Assembly (NCBI GenBank): GCA_002104905.1
Contig: MCFE01000566.1
Location: forward strand, 1 to 57,288
Length of the DNA: 57,288 bases
Reading direction: 5' to 3'
From: Basidiobolus meristosporus CBS 931.73
Lineage: Eukaryota > Basidiobolomycota > Basidiobolomycetes > Basidiobolales > Basidiobolaceae
The notes under the pieces: generated by a model
Database searches by the model: none
What the model saw: only the letters and a program-made list of their open reading frames with translations
Told to the model about the DNA's origin: nothing
Translations under genes and position numbers: made by a program
Shown here: positions 24,894 to 38,783 of the stretch, piece by piece
Layout of the letters: each line of letters begins with the position of its first letter
Numbering within the stretch: position 1 is the first letter of the stretch

Positions 24894-26106
24894 TTATTTG
24901 GCCATACTGTTTACACGGTTTTGCAGGTCAGTAACCTTATCCTCAATGATCCCCAGCCTGATGTTTAGATTCTCCTCGATTTGTGCAAGTCTGGCCTCCA
25001 TTCTCTCAAACAGCGCAACTTCAATCTCATGCTGCCATGCTGGGTTGGAATGGTCGGGCGCCGAGTGCCTCTGGACTGGCTTGTGTGTTCCAGGTGTGAT
25101 TAGATCCGTAGTTGGCACGTCGTTTAGAGTAGCACGATGCTCACCAGTGCCTGTAGCTGTACACGGTGACTGTTGAGTATCTGTCTTACCATCGCTGCCA
25201 GCCTCATTCAGACTGTGAAGAAATTGGTGGAATGCTGGGCTGGCCGAACTCCCACCGTTCATGAGTGCCTTGAGTGTATTCGTATCAATCTATTGGTGAT
25301 TTAGTTAGTACCCTCCTGTAGTACCATATGGATGGATGTCTATACCTTGGGAGCGGCAGCCTGGGCAGAAGTGTCTGGGGATGTGGTATTCAAAGAGCTG
25401 ATCATACTCCTCAGTGAGGAAAGGTCAAACGCCTCGGGCTGTATAAAAAGCTACCTTGTTGGCAATGGGAATCTACACCAGACCACTGTATCTACAACAA
25501 TACCTGGTTCTTTCGGGGCTGCTGTATCTCTAGTTCACGGCCTTTCACTAGGAATCTGGCTAGGTGTAGACAGGTTTTGCTATCTTTCGGTAACGAAAGG
25601 AACTAATCCAACTATGTGAGCTTCAGCTCAAGACATTCAACCACTGCGTTGAGCTACCTTTAACCGCAACAACTGGCAATGTTTCGGGACTTTCAGTTGG
25701 GTTTTCATCTGGTAATATTGGCTGAAAGTTCGTGAGTAGCGAGCCAGCTTATCACGAAGGTTTGGCATATTACCAACTATCTTTGCCCGAAAGATCTATT
25801 TCAATAGGTGTTCCTCGTAAAGTATGAGAGTATTCATCATCGATGTAGATTTCTATATTTCGAGCGTTCGTTATTAAGCTAAGCCCTTGATATTGAAGTG
25901 GCCCAGAAATGTCAAACAGTGGTGACGAGGTGTCTGCCTCAGGAGCAAATCTAATAACATCGCCGGTCTCTATCGCAGAAGTATTTTCTGCAACTAACGG
26001 TTAGACACGAGGCGAACGGGAAGATGGAGGAATCGTCTTTACCGGTGAGTTGAAAATACTCCGTTAACTCTGCCGTGGTTTTCCAAGAAGTAACGCAGTG
26101 CACCAT
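24894..26106 (-). CDS. PAAT-like protein (C10orf88 family, ABC-transporter-associated ATPase)
   Basis: In animals PAAT is reported as an ATPase associated with mitochondrial ABC transporters. Six exons: 26106-26043, 25987-25774, a short third exon ending at 25658, 25583-25504, 25438-25346, 25289-24894; about 292 residues. Three features match the family in order: a beta-rich N-domain with LITNARNIEIYIDDEY then LRGTP, a middle segment FDLSSLRSMISSL, and a C-terminal coiled coil (ERMEARLAQIEENLNIRLGI, then IEDKVTDLQNRVN). The third exon's acceptor is ambiguous: 25690 preserves the frame; 25722 gives more protein-like sequence but breaks phase. The start is the ATG at 26106, the first in frame. 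Divergent from STN1 with 179 bases between starts, so they probably share a promoter. Family assignment is by pattern, not search. Confidence 0.65.
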
Positions 26107-26285
26107 CTATACGATAACCAAACCGCTAAACCACCTAATCACTTTGCCACCTAGGATTTGATGTGGTTGGAAAATTTGATTTGAATCATCATTTCATCAC
26201 ATCAAGACTTGCACCGAAATGAAAACAATCGAAAAAGCAGTCGGATGTTGTGTGTTCTTCACTGTGGTGAAATAGCCGCCTTGTT

Positions 26286-27704
26286 ATGACATTTCCACCA
26301 CCACAAGTATGGGGACTTAATCCGCTCTTTCACACCACTCCTCATCTGTGTGTGAGTGATGTGCTTACCGCACTTCCCCATCCGGACTTTCCTGGTTTGT
26401 AGCAACTTGGTGGAATTTCTACTTTTTGCTCTGATATTAACTTGCCCCCCCTCTTGTCTTTGCTTGGAGGGTGGTATCTGTAGATGTTCATTTCTATCTC
26501 AACCACCCCTTACGTCATGTAGAGATAGTGGGGATAATTGTTGAAGCTGATGCCACAACCAATTACATAAACTATAGCAGTGAGTAAAAGTATTCAAAAC
26601 ATCAGGTGGCACGGAGACTGAGCTTGTGTATGTGTAGTTGACGATGGTACTGGCGTGATAGCATGCATTCAATGGCTTCCGGCGGCTGAAAGACTAGTGC
26701 CCTATAGGGAGACGAAGGAGTTGGGCTCTTTGGTTAGGGTGTCGGGAAAGATAGGCGAGTTCCGGGAAAGGCGACAGATAACGATTCGAGAGCTAGGTAC
26801 GCATTGATTTTTGGTGCAAAGTTCCCTTACGCCTCAGCGGCCCAGGCTAATAACTTCTTGAAGCCATTGAGGAGGATGTGAACTTCGAAACTCAGCGCTG
26901 GGTAGAGATAATTCAGCTAAAGCTGAAGTTCTACGATGTCCCGTTTGTCTATCCCAAGGGCCTTGTTGAGGAGTTCTTTCCAACGCACGACATCGATTCC
27001 AACGTCATCAAAGAAGAGAGAAAGCCGGTACCGTGGCTCTATGTTCTCAAGCTTGTTGCAAAATCCATAATAATCCGCCACCACCGTAGGCAACCGTAGC
27101 GTCCGGCGAACTAAGCGAAGCGACCTTTCGCCGGTCAATGAAGGAATACATCGAGAGGAAGCGATTTACCAGCTTTCATTATGGGGATATCCGAGCCGCG
27201 GACGAACTTGTCAAGATCGCTAGACAAGTGCTACTACAACAAGTAACGTCATAAACACACCCGTCTTTCCCATAGAAACATCTGGACTGATCCCTGCTTA
27301 TGCAAGCATCAATGCACTGACCCAGCACCAACCCAAGTCTCGTCGTTGTTCTCGCGAGGCATCAAGAAACTTGTGAAGGACGGTCTACTCTACGTGAAAG
27401 ACGCTGATGCAGACGTGTACGAAGTCATTCACCACGAAGTCAATCTCGGGAGGGAGGTTCTTCATCTAATCCAACACGAGACCAGGAAGCATCAAGGTAC
27501 ATGAGCCTGTTTGCTCTGGTGGATGTAAGCTATGCTGACCAATTCTCCGCAGAAAACGTCCATGAATCAACCATCATTACGAAGATACGGTCGATCAAAG
27601 CCTTTCAAAATGTCCCCAGAGAAGTGCTGTTGGATTCCCTGAAGAGGCTCGTGGATTCTGGCGATTTGTTTCAACCGGAAAATCGAGAGTATAAATTGGT
27701 GTAA
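26286..27704 (+). CDS. STN1: CST complex subunit Stn1 (telomere capping)
   Basis: Stn1 works with Ten1 (and Cdc13/CTC1) to bind telomeric single strands and to recruit DNA polymerase alpha-primase. Seven exons (26286-26394, 26484-26579, 26638-26796, 26864-27027, 27090-27242, 27307-27496, 27553-27704) join in phase to 340 residues; no long open frame reveals it. The N-terminus VWGLNPLFHTTPHLCVSDVL is the Stn1 entry. The OB fold follows: FYLNHPLRHVEIVGIIVEAD, IDDGTGVIACIQW, LVRVSGKIGEFRERRQI. The C-terminal half has two winged-helix segments (TFRRSMKEYIERKRFTSFHY; VSSLFSRGIKKLVKDGLLY; VLLDSLKRLVDSGDLFQ), present in human STN1 and yeast Stn1. The donor/acceptor pair 27243/27306 was chosen because the nearer acceptor would leave a 28-33 base intron. 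Confidence 0.88.
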
Positions 27705-28088
27705 GCCACCGGCACACTCCACCTCAGCCATCGAAATCGGCTCTAGCCTGAGATATCCAACCTCACCAAACCAAGACGAACACGCATGTTACTACAGATT
27801 TACTGAGAAAATTGAATCATCTTAATACATGAGCTCAACTCAATACATCGCGCCAGTTCATCCTTCACACCAATCTAATGAGTGTTCTATCTCTTGCCGG
27901 GCCCTGCATTGAATGTGTCATGCGTTATCTTTGTTGAATGTTTATAGTTTACATCACATTAGGTTAATATCTGCTGCCCTCAACCGCATCTCGTTGGAGA
28001 TTACTCGCAGATGGTGGTACGATCATGATGAGATAGATATGATCGGATAGGGCCCGAAAAAGCGCGAGATGCACGGCAGAGCTCGGGC
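27705..28088. other. Convergent 3' gap between STN1 and the TBC gene
   Basis: About 380 bases between two convergent stop codons. No coding signal or repeat recognised. Confidence 0.6.
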
Positions 28089-29833
28089 TCAGGCGGGCGG
28101 ATTGATGCGTCGATGCTCCTCCCTAGCTTTGGCAATTATTCGGTGGGTGGATCGGCGTTCATACAGTGGCTTGACAATACTGACGATGAACACATCGTCG
28201 TTTGCCACTGGGATTTTGCGGTTTAGAAAACTCATGATCTCCTCAAATCCCATCCTGAGTAAGGTGCCTGGTGGAGCGGCTTGAGATACAATCTTCTCAC
28301 ATACGCGAATCTGTCTACGCTACCTTCATGGTACTTCAATAATGCAACCGACACACAGATCAGCATGTCTAGGCCATGCAAGAGAAAGATATCCCATATC
28401 CTAAGTGCTGTCTGATGGGGCACGACACCCGCTGAGAAGAGGGTGAGATACCACCGCGCAGCAAAGAAGCTCAGCTGGATGTCTAGCTTGTTCTACACAG
28501 AAATGTTGGCCAGGTTAGAGATCGCTGCAATTACAACGGGCGTGCAGTACTGCATACCAAATGTTTCAAAAGCTTGGTGGTATGTTTCTTCATGAGTTTG
28601 GCTTGAACATGAAAGGTCTCCATTAGCTTGGGGAATCCTGGAAGGAACATCTCTCGCAAGGAATAATACTGGAATAGGCAAACAAAGGCAACAAAGGATT
28701 TCTGCGATAGATGCGACTTAAGAATGAGGATCGATCTGCATGGCTAGGCTTGAATGCTTACTTTCTCGGATATATATGCAAGTAAAGTGGAGGCCAGGCT
28801 GGCCATTCCTTGGCAGTAGCCAACCTCAGGGTCGTAGTTGGAGAACGAGGTCAAGACAGAGAACAGCATTTTCTGTCTATTGGAAATTCATGTCAATCGA
28901 TGGTTAAGGCCCAGAAAAGAGGTTGCTTAATACACTACCCAAGACCATATCGCTGCTTAAACATGATGTTGTCTTGTAAAGTGCGTGGAATGTCCAAATC
29001 GATCTGCGTTTCGTCTCGGGATTCTAGACCAGCTAGTGCCTGTGTTGTTTGTGTAGCAAAGATCAGCCTCAATACGCAAGACAAAGTGCAATCGCATGAC
29101 AGTACTTCATATTCGGCAATCAGCCTTTTCTCAATTTCCAAATCGAGCTTTCGGGTGGATAAGAAGTACCTGGGCATCAAGGCTTGGTGAGTTCACAAAG
29201 AACAGGAGTGCAGCTGCCAGTTTGCACAAGGTAAATGAGCTTACCAGTACTCTCCACGCCAACAATCAGGCACCCCTTTGTAGGTTCTTCTGACTAGCTA
29301 TTGGTCGGTCAGGTGACGAATGGATTGGGGATATTAGAAGTGGGCACGCACCTTTCTACTCTCTTTAAACGAATATAGGCGAAGGTTAGAAGCACCTATG
29401 GATTTGCTCAAAACCATTCCTTTCCATTTAAGCGCTCGACTCGCTTCTTTATCTAAGCAGCTGCATGGGTGTGTTAGTATGCAAGCTGGAAGAGACTGCA
29501 AAGCCAGGCGCCCTACCTGGTGTCAGGCACGGCCCGGTCGTCAGTTAGAAAACCGTATCTGTCAACTTGGCCTGCAAGTTTTTCCAAATCGAGGACACCT
29601 TCTGATAGACAAGTAGAGCCCGATTCATAAGATTTGCGGATCTCGGAATAGGAGACTGAGTAACTTGAGAGATTCCGTCGTTTAACAACATACTCCTCCT
29701 GGACATCTTCTGCAGAATCGTGCGAGTCTGAGCCATTGGTTGAAACCTCATCGACTTCGACTCTTGGCACTATAGGTATTTCTTTCAAGTCGAGGTCGAA
29801 ACGCAGAATGTCGGGCTCAGCTAGTTCAGTCAT
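28089..29833 (-). CDS. TBC-domain Rab GTPase-activating protein
   Basis: Stimulates GTP hydrolysis by a Rab GTPase in membrane traffic. Nine exons (29833-29517, 29460-29352, 29297-29245, 29169-29106, 29039-28939, 28876-28762, 28701-28558, 28492-28324, 28267-28089) join in phase to 416 residues. An acidic N-terminal leader ends DRYGFLTDD, typical just before a TBC domain. The domain begins KWKGM and RRTYKGVPDCWRGEYW, then has both catalytic fingers: IDLDIPR (IxxDxxR, arginine present) and VGYCQG (YxQ, glutamine present), so it should be active. ARWYLTLFSAGVVPHQTALR then IWDIFLLHG is the later conserved box. The small size and leader resemble Gyp2/Mic1-type fungal RabGAPs, but the Rab target is not predictable. 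Confidence 0.9.
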
Positions 29834-31146
29834 GTCCTATGTCCTCAGTGTTGGTATCTAACAGGATGTGGTTCTGAAAACTAAGGGGCCAAGGCTACAG
29901 CAAATGTCAAAGGAGTGGGGGTTATGTCTGCTGGTAGTAAACCGTGGCAGCCAAGGGAAGTTAGTAATCAATTGAAAGTAGGTGATAACAGTAACTTCAG
30001 AAACGAGTTCAGGTTTTAATTTTCCATCATGTCTCAACAGTGACCATCTCGAAACTATGTTAGAAGGTTAGATTGACCTGATGGGCCAATCAAAGAAGCC
30101 TACTTTGAATAATATATTGATATTCACACAATTTCAACTTCAAACTAATAGCATAGGTGCTGACAATACTAGCAAGCTCATGATCCATGCAAAACTCGCT
30201 TTAGGCATGGACTTTGTCAGATTGGTCCAATTTATCCTGTGTGACTGCATAGAGTGGCTTCTTCAATCCTCCATCATTCGCACGAGTATCATACGAAATG
30301 CAGAGCACCCAACCTGCAACGAATTGATTTATGCATTGGAGAACTCCGCACTCCCAAAGTCTCGTCCTAAACCTGGGGGTGAGGATAGCACCACCCTTAC
30401 TGGCGAATGCTTCGCTAGATCAAGTGCTTAGCACAGAGACAGGAAGACTGAGGCTTTTGCCTATTCCTCAAATCAGAAACCGCAGGAAGCCATCTGTGCG
30501 ACCATGATTATGACCTTGATAAGATGTGCCATGCTAGACTAATGATCAAATCACCTTACTCTACGCCATCCACGATCAACGATAATTCGCCGTCTCATTC
30601 TCTCCACCACAGGCCAGATCAGGGGATATCCATATTTGGCCATATTGTGCTACCGCCAACTGGACCGATTTGACTGTGGATTAAATTCGAGCAACTTGGA
30701 TGCCACAGGAATTTAACAACGCCACGCATCCCACTCATTTCATTTGCTTGCTGCCTACAGCCTGATACCCTCAGGTTACACGAGAGCCAACTCTAACTTG
30801 ACTTGATTAAAACTGTTTGCTCAGGCCCTTCAGCATGGACTTCTTGCTGAGGGGAAGCAAAGCTCAAAGGCGATATGACCACTTAGAACATTGCATGATA
30901 AACAGCCCCAATAGTCAATCGACATCACTCGAGGTTTCATCACAGCCTTCCGAGTAAGGAGACTGGGGTTGGATTCAGGGTTATCACTCTGATGTACTCG
31001 TCAAGCACAAGACCACATCACATACATACAATGTTTGTTGTCCGTCCCTGGTGTGAGAGAACATGGTATGCTTGGCATGGTGGCTGTTAGCCGGTCAGTC
31101 GCTAGCCAGCACAATGTCGATTGGTGTATAGTCTTTATCCATGTGG
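29834..31146. other. Gene-free stretch between the TBC gene and thymidylate synthase
   Basis: About 1.3 kb. A 116-codon frame at 30081-30431 (plus) has an ATG but no features. I see no RNA gene, repeat or transposon remnant. Confidence 0.55.
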
Positions 31147-32242
31147 TTAGGCTGACATGTTCATTGAGATTTTGCTATGAGGCGAATAGTTCTTCAATAT
31201 GAAGTCTTCAAAGCGGAAATCCTCAATTGATTTGACCGACGGATTGAGCTGTAATGACGGGAATGGTCTAGGCGTACGTTTCACTTGTATGGCCAGGGCG
31301 TCAATATGGTCCTCGTATACATGAGCATCGCCCATGCAGTGAATGAGGCTTCCTGGTTGAAGACCTGTAACATGAGCAACCATGTATGTCAAAAGAGCGT
31401 AACTTGCGATATTAAATGGGACCCCAAGTCCCATGTCACACGATCTCTGATACATTTGACATGAAAGGTATGGCACTGGATCCTGAGGCGTAGCTGTGGA
31501 TACATAGAATTGGCAGAACATGTGGCAAGGCGGGAGAGACATCTTTGGAATATCTAGATTGGCATTGGTTACTAGACTGCCCAGAAAAACGTGCAATGTC
31601 AAATGAAAGAATACCAGAGGGATTCCACGCGGTTAAGATAATCCGCCGGTCAGTAGGATCACGCTTTATGCGGCTAATGACTTGAGAGAGCTGGTCAATT
31701 CCTTGGCCGCCGTACTCAGCTTGCCAATTAGTGTACGTAGCACCGAAATGACGCCACTGAAACCCGTAAATTGGTCCTAAATCACCTTCTTCTCTATCTT
31801 CTAGGCCTAATCTATCCAGGTACTCTCTAGAACCATTTTTTTCCCAGATGTTTACTCCTTTTTCTGAGAGCTCCTTGGAGTTGGTTCCCCCACGAATGAA
31901 CCATAGTAATTCTTCAACCACTCCACGAAAAAATACCCGCTTGGTTGTTACCAAAGGGAACAGTCCGTTTTTCAGAGAGAAGCGCAGTTGAGGAGGAGCA
32001 AATACCGAGAGAGTCCCGGTCCCCGTTCTATCCACACGATGCTCCCCGTTGAGTAAGATATGCTTGATAAGATTCAAATACTGATATTCCTCATGCCGGT
32101 CAGCAACAATCTCGGTGGTAAATTTCCTGGCACTGAGTTGTGGTGTTTTACCGGTGAAAGGGGGGGATGGGCAGAAGGTGGGGTACAGCCTTGAAGCTGG
32201 GAGAGAAAATTGTTTGCGAGACAGTGCTGAAATTGACCGCAT
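31147..32242 (-). CDS. CDC21: Thymidylate synthase
   Basis: Makes dTMP from dUMP using methylene-tetrahydrofolate, the only de novo thymidylate source. Two exons (32242-31615, 31553-31147) give 344 residues. Conserved elements: [11 protein letters not shown] (phosphate-binding arginine), [31 protein letters not shown] (the paired arginines), [12 protein letters not shown] with the catalytic cysteine, [20 protein letters not shown] and [10 protein letters not shown] start at 32242 because the open frame upstream looks unlike the family. Even so, about 40 residues precede the conserved [12 protein letters not shown]; they are rich in Ser, Arg and Pro and nearly lack acids, which would suit a mitochondrial leader. 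That localisation is inference. Confidence 0.96.
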
Positions 32243-32643
32243 TTTGAGAGAAAGAAACCAGCGAGTGCAAACCAGTTTCGTATTTGAATTTGAGTGTGGC
32301 CAAGCTAACCAATACCTATGCTGATGAAAATCATCTGCATTCTCCAGGCCCCTCTTTCGCCATAGTTTTGCCGTGCATTTGCCCATAGCAAAAGCATACC
32401 TGTTGGTAAACCGTTATCTACAATCTGTGTACGATGCGCAATCGTAGGTTGGTAAGCCATCTCGGTTCCCCACGGATGATATAGATATATGGATCCGCCT
32501 CATTAATCAACTATGATGAAAAGTCATGACATTGGGAGAAATAAAGATGTGTGTCTTGCCAAATCCCCCTCATCTGCTACACAGTATAAGCCGGTAGAAG
32601 TATGAAAATCCGGGGTGAGTGAAATAAAGCAACATGCTCAGGG
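32243..32643. other. Upstream region of thymidylate synthase
   Basis: About 400 bases. The thymidylate synthase frame remains open to 32386 but I treat this as 5' untranslated or promoter sequence. A TATATATGGA stretch near 32480 could be a core promoter element. Confidence 0.4.
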
Positions 32644-33081
32644 TCAACCAATAGTAATAAGGATAGCCATTGTGCCCACGGCTTGTCCAAGTCTTAAGAC
32701 ATCTGCCTGTTGTCTTAATCGCCATATGGGCTCTTCAAGAATGTGGATAGGCGAGCGGGCGACGCAATCTGCGATATAGAGAGTGCCTATTTGCATGACC
32801 CAGCAGCTGGCTGGATAGCACAGGGCAAACATCTGCAATGTCATACCTATTTTGATACGCATCGGTTGCAGTAACCTCAATAAGCCAAAGCCACCAAGCT
32901 GGTCATAATAATATGTTGATATCGCAATCAAGGAAATCATTTCTTCCGTAGGGGAGTAGTCCGCAGTAAACCGTGATTGCCTTAACTTGCTGATCAGTTT
33001 TGCATGTAGGTCCACTTCGAGAACTTCGATCAATTCTCCAAATCTACCCTCCACCGGCCAGTTAAGGCCTGGGACCAACAT
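32644..33081 (-). CDS. Hypothetical protein, doubtful
   Basis: A 145-codon frame from an ATG at 33081, preceded by a good splice acceptor (TTGCAG). The translation has two hydrophobic segments and no recognised domain (for example EEMISLIAISTYYYDQLGG). It could be the last exon of a spliced gene or chance. No function assigned. Confidence 0.22.
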   Translation of the reverse strand: MLVPGLNWPVEGRFGELIEVLEVDLHAKLISKLRQSRFTADYSPTEEMISLIAISTYYYDQLGGFGLLRLLQPMRIKIGMTLQMFALCYPASCWVMQIGTLYIADCVARSPIHILEEPIWRLRQQADVLRLGQAVGTMAILITIG

Positions 33082-33642
33082 CTGCAATGCCGATTCAATC
33101 AATCGATCAATGATCAGCCATTACCCATACCAGTAAGACAAATTGTAATGATCGCTACAGGGTTCACAAGCGATTACTCATCATCATATGCAATTATCTA
33201 TGCTTCAAATGCTCGTGCAGACCCAAACGGTGTTGACATATGACCATGCAAATCAATGTGCTCATTTGATTGCGTTGTCCCCATCTATATATCCATGAAA
33301 GCACATGATCATGGCCCATTATTTCCCACGCTGATGAGAACTGCTCCCCAGTTGGTTTCTATCCATATCTGTCGGTTGATATGGGCTATCAGTAATTTTC
33401 AACATATATTTAATCATTTTCTGAAGCTTAGGTAGGCTTCGAAAGTTTGGGGCGGATAAGGGTGGGTAGTAAAATATCTAACAAACCAGAAAGAAAGAAT
33501 CACGAATCCGGCGAACGTTCAGAAATGAATGGAAAAGAACGTAAAGATGGATATCATAGTACTAATAGATTTTGAATGCCAAATATGATGATGCCATAAA
33601 AAACATACTGAGATGCAATGGTGATTTTCTATGATGCTTTGG
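33082..33642. other. Gene-free stretch 3' of the LETM1 gene
   Basis: About 560 AT-rich bases with no recognised feature. Confidence 0.55.
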
Positions 33643-35424
<1,782 letters not shown>

Positions 35425-37043
35425 AGCGTTTAGGAGAATAGAAAAATAGGAAACGAATTGTCACCAGCTTGAGAAGAGCTTAGATATGAAAAGAGGCTAA
35501 AGAGTATAAGAGCTGCAGTAAGCGAATAAAAGAAGTAATGGATGCGCCAGCAATAGACTGAACACTACGGTTGGAGTTTTAAGCAAAATCTTCAAAAAGC
35601 TCTTACAATTTTCACCACTCATTTGCTATCCATCTCCGATAAATGGACGATGAGAGGACACGAGAGTAGACTACCCAAAAATAGAAACTCGAGTGGAAGC
35701 TTTTGTTTGTGTTGCCAGAAACCACCAATTACATTCTATGCTGGTCAATCAATGGTCGTAGAGCAGTTAATTGCAATTAACTACGGATTTGTCAGCTCCA
35801 ATACCCCCGTTATGGTACGAATAGGTGGTAACAAACCTCTTATCAATGGGATGGCTGTATGACATACAAGGCTGATCATGAGAGAAATCCATGCATCATC
35901 CATGCAGAACGATGTTTACCCAGTTGGCATATGATACCAGCGGGGTTGACCATTGATTAATGCAAGTTCAACCACTCGCCCGCAAGGTGATTATATGTGG
36001 GCAGACGAGCAATCGGGGAGCTGCGGATAGATATATTTTCCGGCCGTAACAAGCAATCTAGGGGTGGAATGTGTGAAGTTATGCAGAATATCGAGCTTAA
36101 TCTGAATATGCCTTGCAAGCTGAGGATCCATGTGCTTGCTGGCCATAAGCGGCACTGAATGCAAACGAATGATCGAGAAGAACCACGATTTGGATGCTCA
36201 ACCTCTATTTAGTACATGTGATCACTCAACTGTGTGCAAAAGATCCGATTTTTTAAGCAGTATCGGTCGGAAGCAGGTGGACGTAGACATGCTCGCCTGG
36301 AATTCGTACAAGGCTATTAGAAGAGGATCTTGAAAGAACCTCAGCACTTTTTACTTGTCTCGAGTGGCAACTAGATGTTGGCAAGTCAGGCTCTAGTCGC
36401 TGGAAGGCACAATAATGCGCCCATTCTTTCTTGGATGGTATGGGCAACATTGGTTGCAGATGAAATCGTTTCCATTTCCGAGACAAAAGCGAGGATTGGT
36501 TTTCATTCAAGGAATCCCGCTCCCTGTTGTTCAAATTTCCCCAGTTATTACTGTTCCTCAGTGACATAGATTAGTGTACTACGGCACGGCCGAACTAGCT
36601 AATCTTGCATTCGTCCCTGTCCAGAGGAAATTGCCGCCAATATGGTTAGTACGCAGTAATGTATTCTGATTTTATGTTAACAAAGGCCAAACCATTCGAG
36701 TCTCGGAGAGATCACATCTGACTGGCATACTCACTACCTTGATCGCAACGAAGTCGTGAAGTTGTTGCTCTGCACTCCGAACCGGGCTTAGAGACAGTCA
36801 CAAGGAACGTATCCTTGCCATGTTTAACTGGTGAGTGGAGTGTTGTTGAGGAGCAAATACCAATGTGGAACTTGAAATAATTAACCATCCATGTGATTGG
36901 ATGGTAGGAGGGGCTCTAATTTGTTTTTAGTTGGAAGAATTCTATAGGCATAAATTGGCACTCCGAAGAACGGCAATACTGAGCCACCAAGCACTTGGTT
37001 ACTTCCTTACTAACTTCATTGAAACCAAGCCTGAGCAGTTAAT
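35425..37043. other. Gene-free stretch between divergent LETM1 and NUF2 genes
   Basis: About 1.6 kb. A 104-codon minus frame at 36253-36567 with an ATG is hydrophilic (NNWGNLNNRERDSLNENQSS) and might be real, but no family is recognised. No repeats or RNA genes seen. Confidence 0.5.
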
Positions 37044-38768
37044 ATGGAAGGTGGAAGACAGTCCAAGGCCTCTTATATTTATCCAACACTAAAGCCTTCC
37101 GAGATATTGATTTGCATGAGGGACTTGCAGATCCCTTTTGCCGAGGAAGACTTGACCAAACCAACCGCGCTTCGATTGGCTCTTGTGTATGAGGCATTCG
37201 TAGACATCTTCATGGGGATACCTAAAGAGCAATTTGAACAGCCACCTGAGGGGGTACTGGACATGTTGGAACATCCAGAAATCCACATGTCGGCCCTGAC
37301 GCAAATGTCATTCTTCTCCAAACTGTACATATCTCACTAGTTCACGTACCCCCTTTTCAACTATTGACTAGCCTCATTTCTTCCATTTGTCTAGCAACAA
37401 GTTGATGATTGAGATTGGCGTGGACGATTTCAACTTGCGTGATTTGTTGAAACCAGAGCCAACTCATGTTCGACGTATTCTAAGCGCTCTCATTAACTTT
37501 GCCAAGTTCAGGGAGGAAAGAATGGCTATGTATGAGCAGTATGCACAAAAAACGGTAAGCCACCGTTCAAAGGAGCTTTCCATACTACCAACGGTTCTCT
37601 TTCTAAAAGCATCCTTTCTATAGGAAGAGTACAACGAGGAAAAGAACCAGCTTGAACATCATTATCAGGAGCTTGCAGAAAAAGTAAACAACATAAAGTC
37701 AGTATTCGTAGAGTTGCTTACCCAGCAATCCCATCATGACCCTTATGTTTGCTAGACTTCAGCGAGCCGAAGAGGAGCCCGCCATCAAAAAACTTAACGG
37801 TGCCAATTCCGATTGGACTCGTGGACTAAAAGAGCTTAAAAGGCAGCAGATTGCTCTGTCTTCGGAAATCGAGAATCTGAAAAAGAAGCGGGATGAGCTC
37901 AATGATTCTTTGGTAGGATGATGTCAACCCGCCAAGCATGGGATGCCACTTCTAATCCCCTCTTCTTAGACAAATGTTCAGTTCTTGGTCATGAATTGTA
38001 AGCAGGATAGCGAGAAGGTCCGCTCACTGATCGTACATAGTCCAGAAAAACTGGTGCAACAATTAGAGGAGCTAAGCAACACTTTGTCCGCCACCAAAAA
38101 CAACATTGCTACTAGCGAAAAAAGAGTCAGAGAGATGCAATCCAAGATCGATATGATGTTCTTTGTTGAGCAGGTAGTTTCTGTTTATTCATTTTGCTGA
38201 GATACACCGAGTAATCTGGCATGGTTATCAGGATGTTCTAGCCTCAATCAAGCTGTTGGAGGAATGCGAGGTGGAGATGAACAAGTATGATCAGGCGTTA
38301 CAACAGGTGGATATTGAAAAGGAAGAAATCGAGAAAAAAGAGGCGGAGTTGCGAGACTTGACCATCAAGGAACAGGCATGTTTGTTCATGAGCATCTGCA
38401 TGTCAAGACAGACAATAACATTGAGTGGAATTGTTTAGCAACTAAATCGCCAATTGGCAGCATCCCAGGAAAAAATCAACCGCCTGCAAAAGCACCAGTC
38501 TATCAAACGAGGCTCGATCGAGAACAAGTTGAAGTCACTCCGTGAGGAATACGATGTCATTTCCAACGAACGCACCACTGTCCAAGCCAAGATCGATGAT
38601 TACAGAAGAATTGCTGATGAAATGGAGGCGAAGACAGTTGAATTACGGAGAAGCATGGAGGTGGAGATGTCCCTGATTCAGGCTGAATATACCAAGTTAA
38701 CTGGCCAGGTGGAGTATTATCAAAATCAGTTGATACAGGCAATCACCAAGAGACCTTACGCACCATAG
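37044..38768 (+). CDS. NUF2: Kinetochore protein Nuf2 (NDC80 complex)
   Basis: Part of the Ndc80 complex that couples kinetochores to spindle microtubules. Seven exons (37044-37324, 37395-37554, 37624-37697, 37756-37912, 37970-38173, 38232-38375, 38439-38768) join in phase to 449 residues, the family's usual length. The N-terminal calponin-homology region is clear: YIYPTLKPSEILICMRDLQI then PFAEEDLTKPTA. It is followed by DFNLRDLLKPEPTHVRRILS then ALINFAKFREER, the most conserved block. The rest is coiled coil with heptads. The sixth intron (38376-38438) begins GCATGT rather than GT and ends TTTAG; a GC-AG intron is the only reading I found that keeps the frame. Confidence 0.95.
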
Positions 38769-38783
38769 CTTAGGCGTTGTTCA

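Noticed and set aside
27243-27275. 33-base intron in STN1
   Set aside because: Too short for this gene set and out of phase; the 64-base alternative ending at 27306 keeps the frame.
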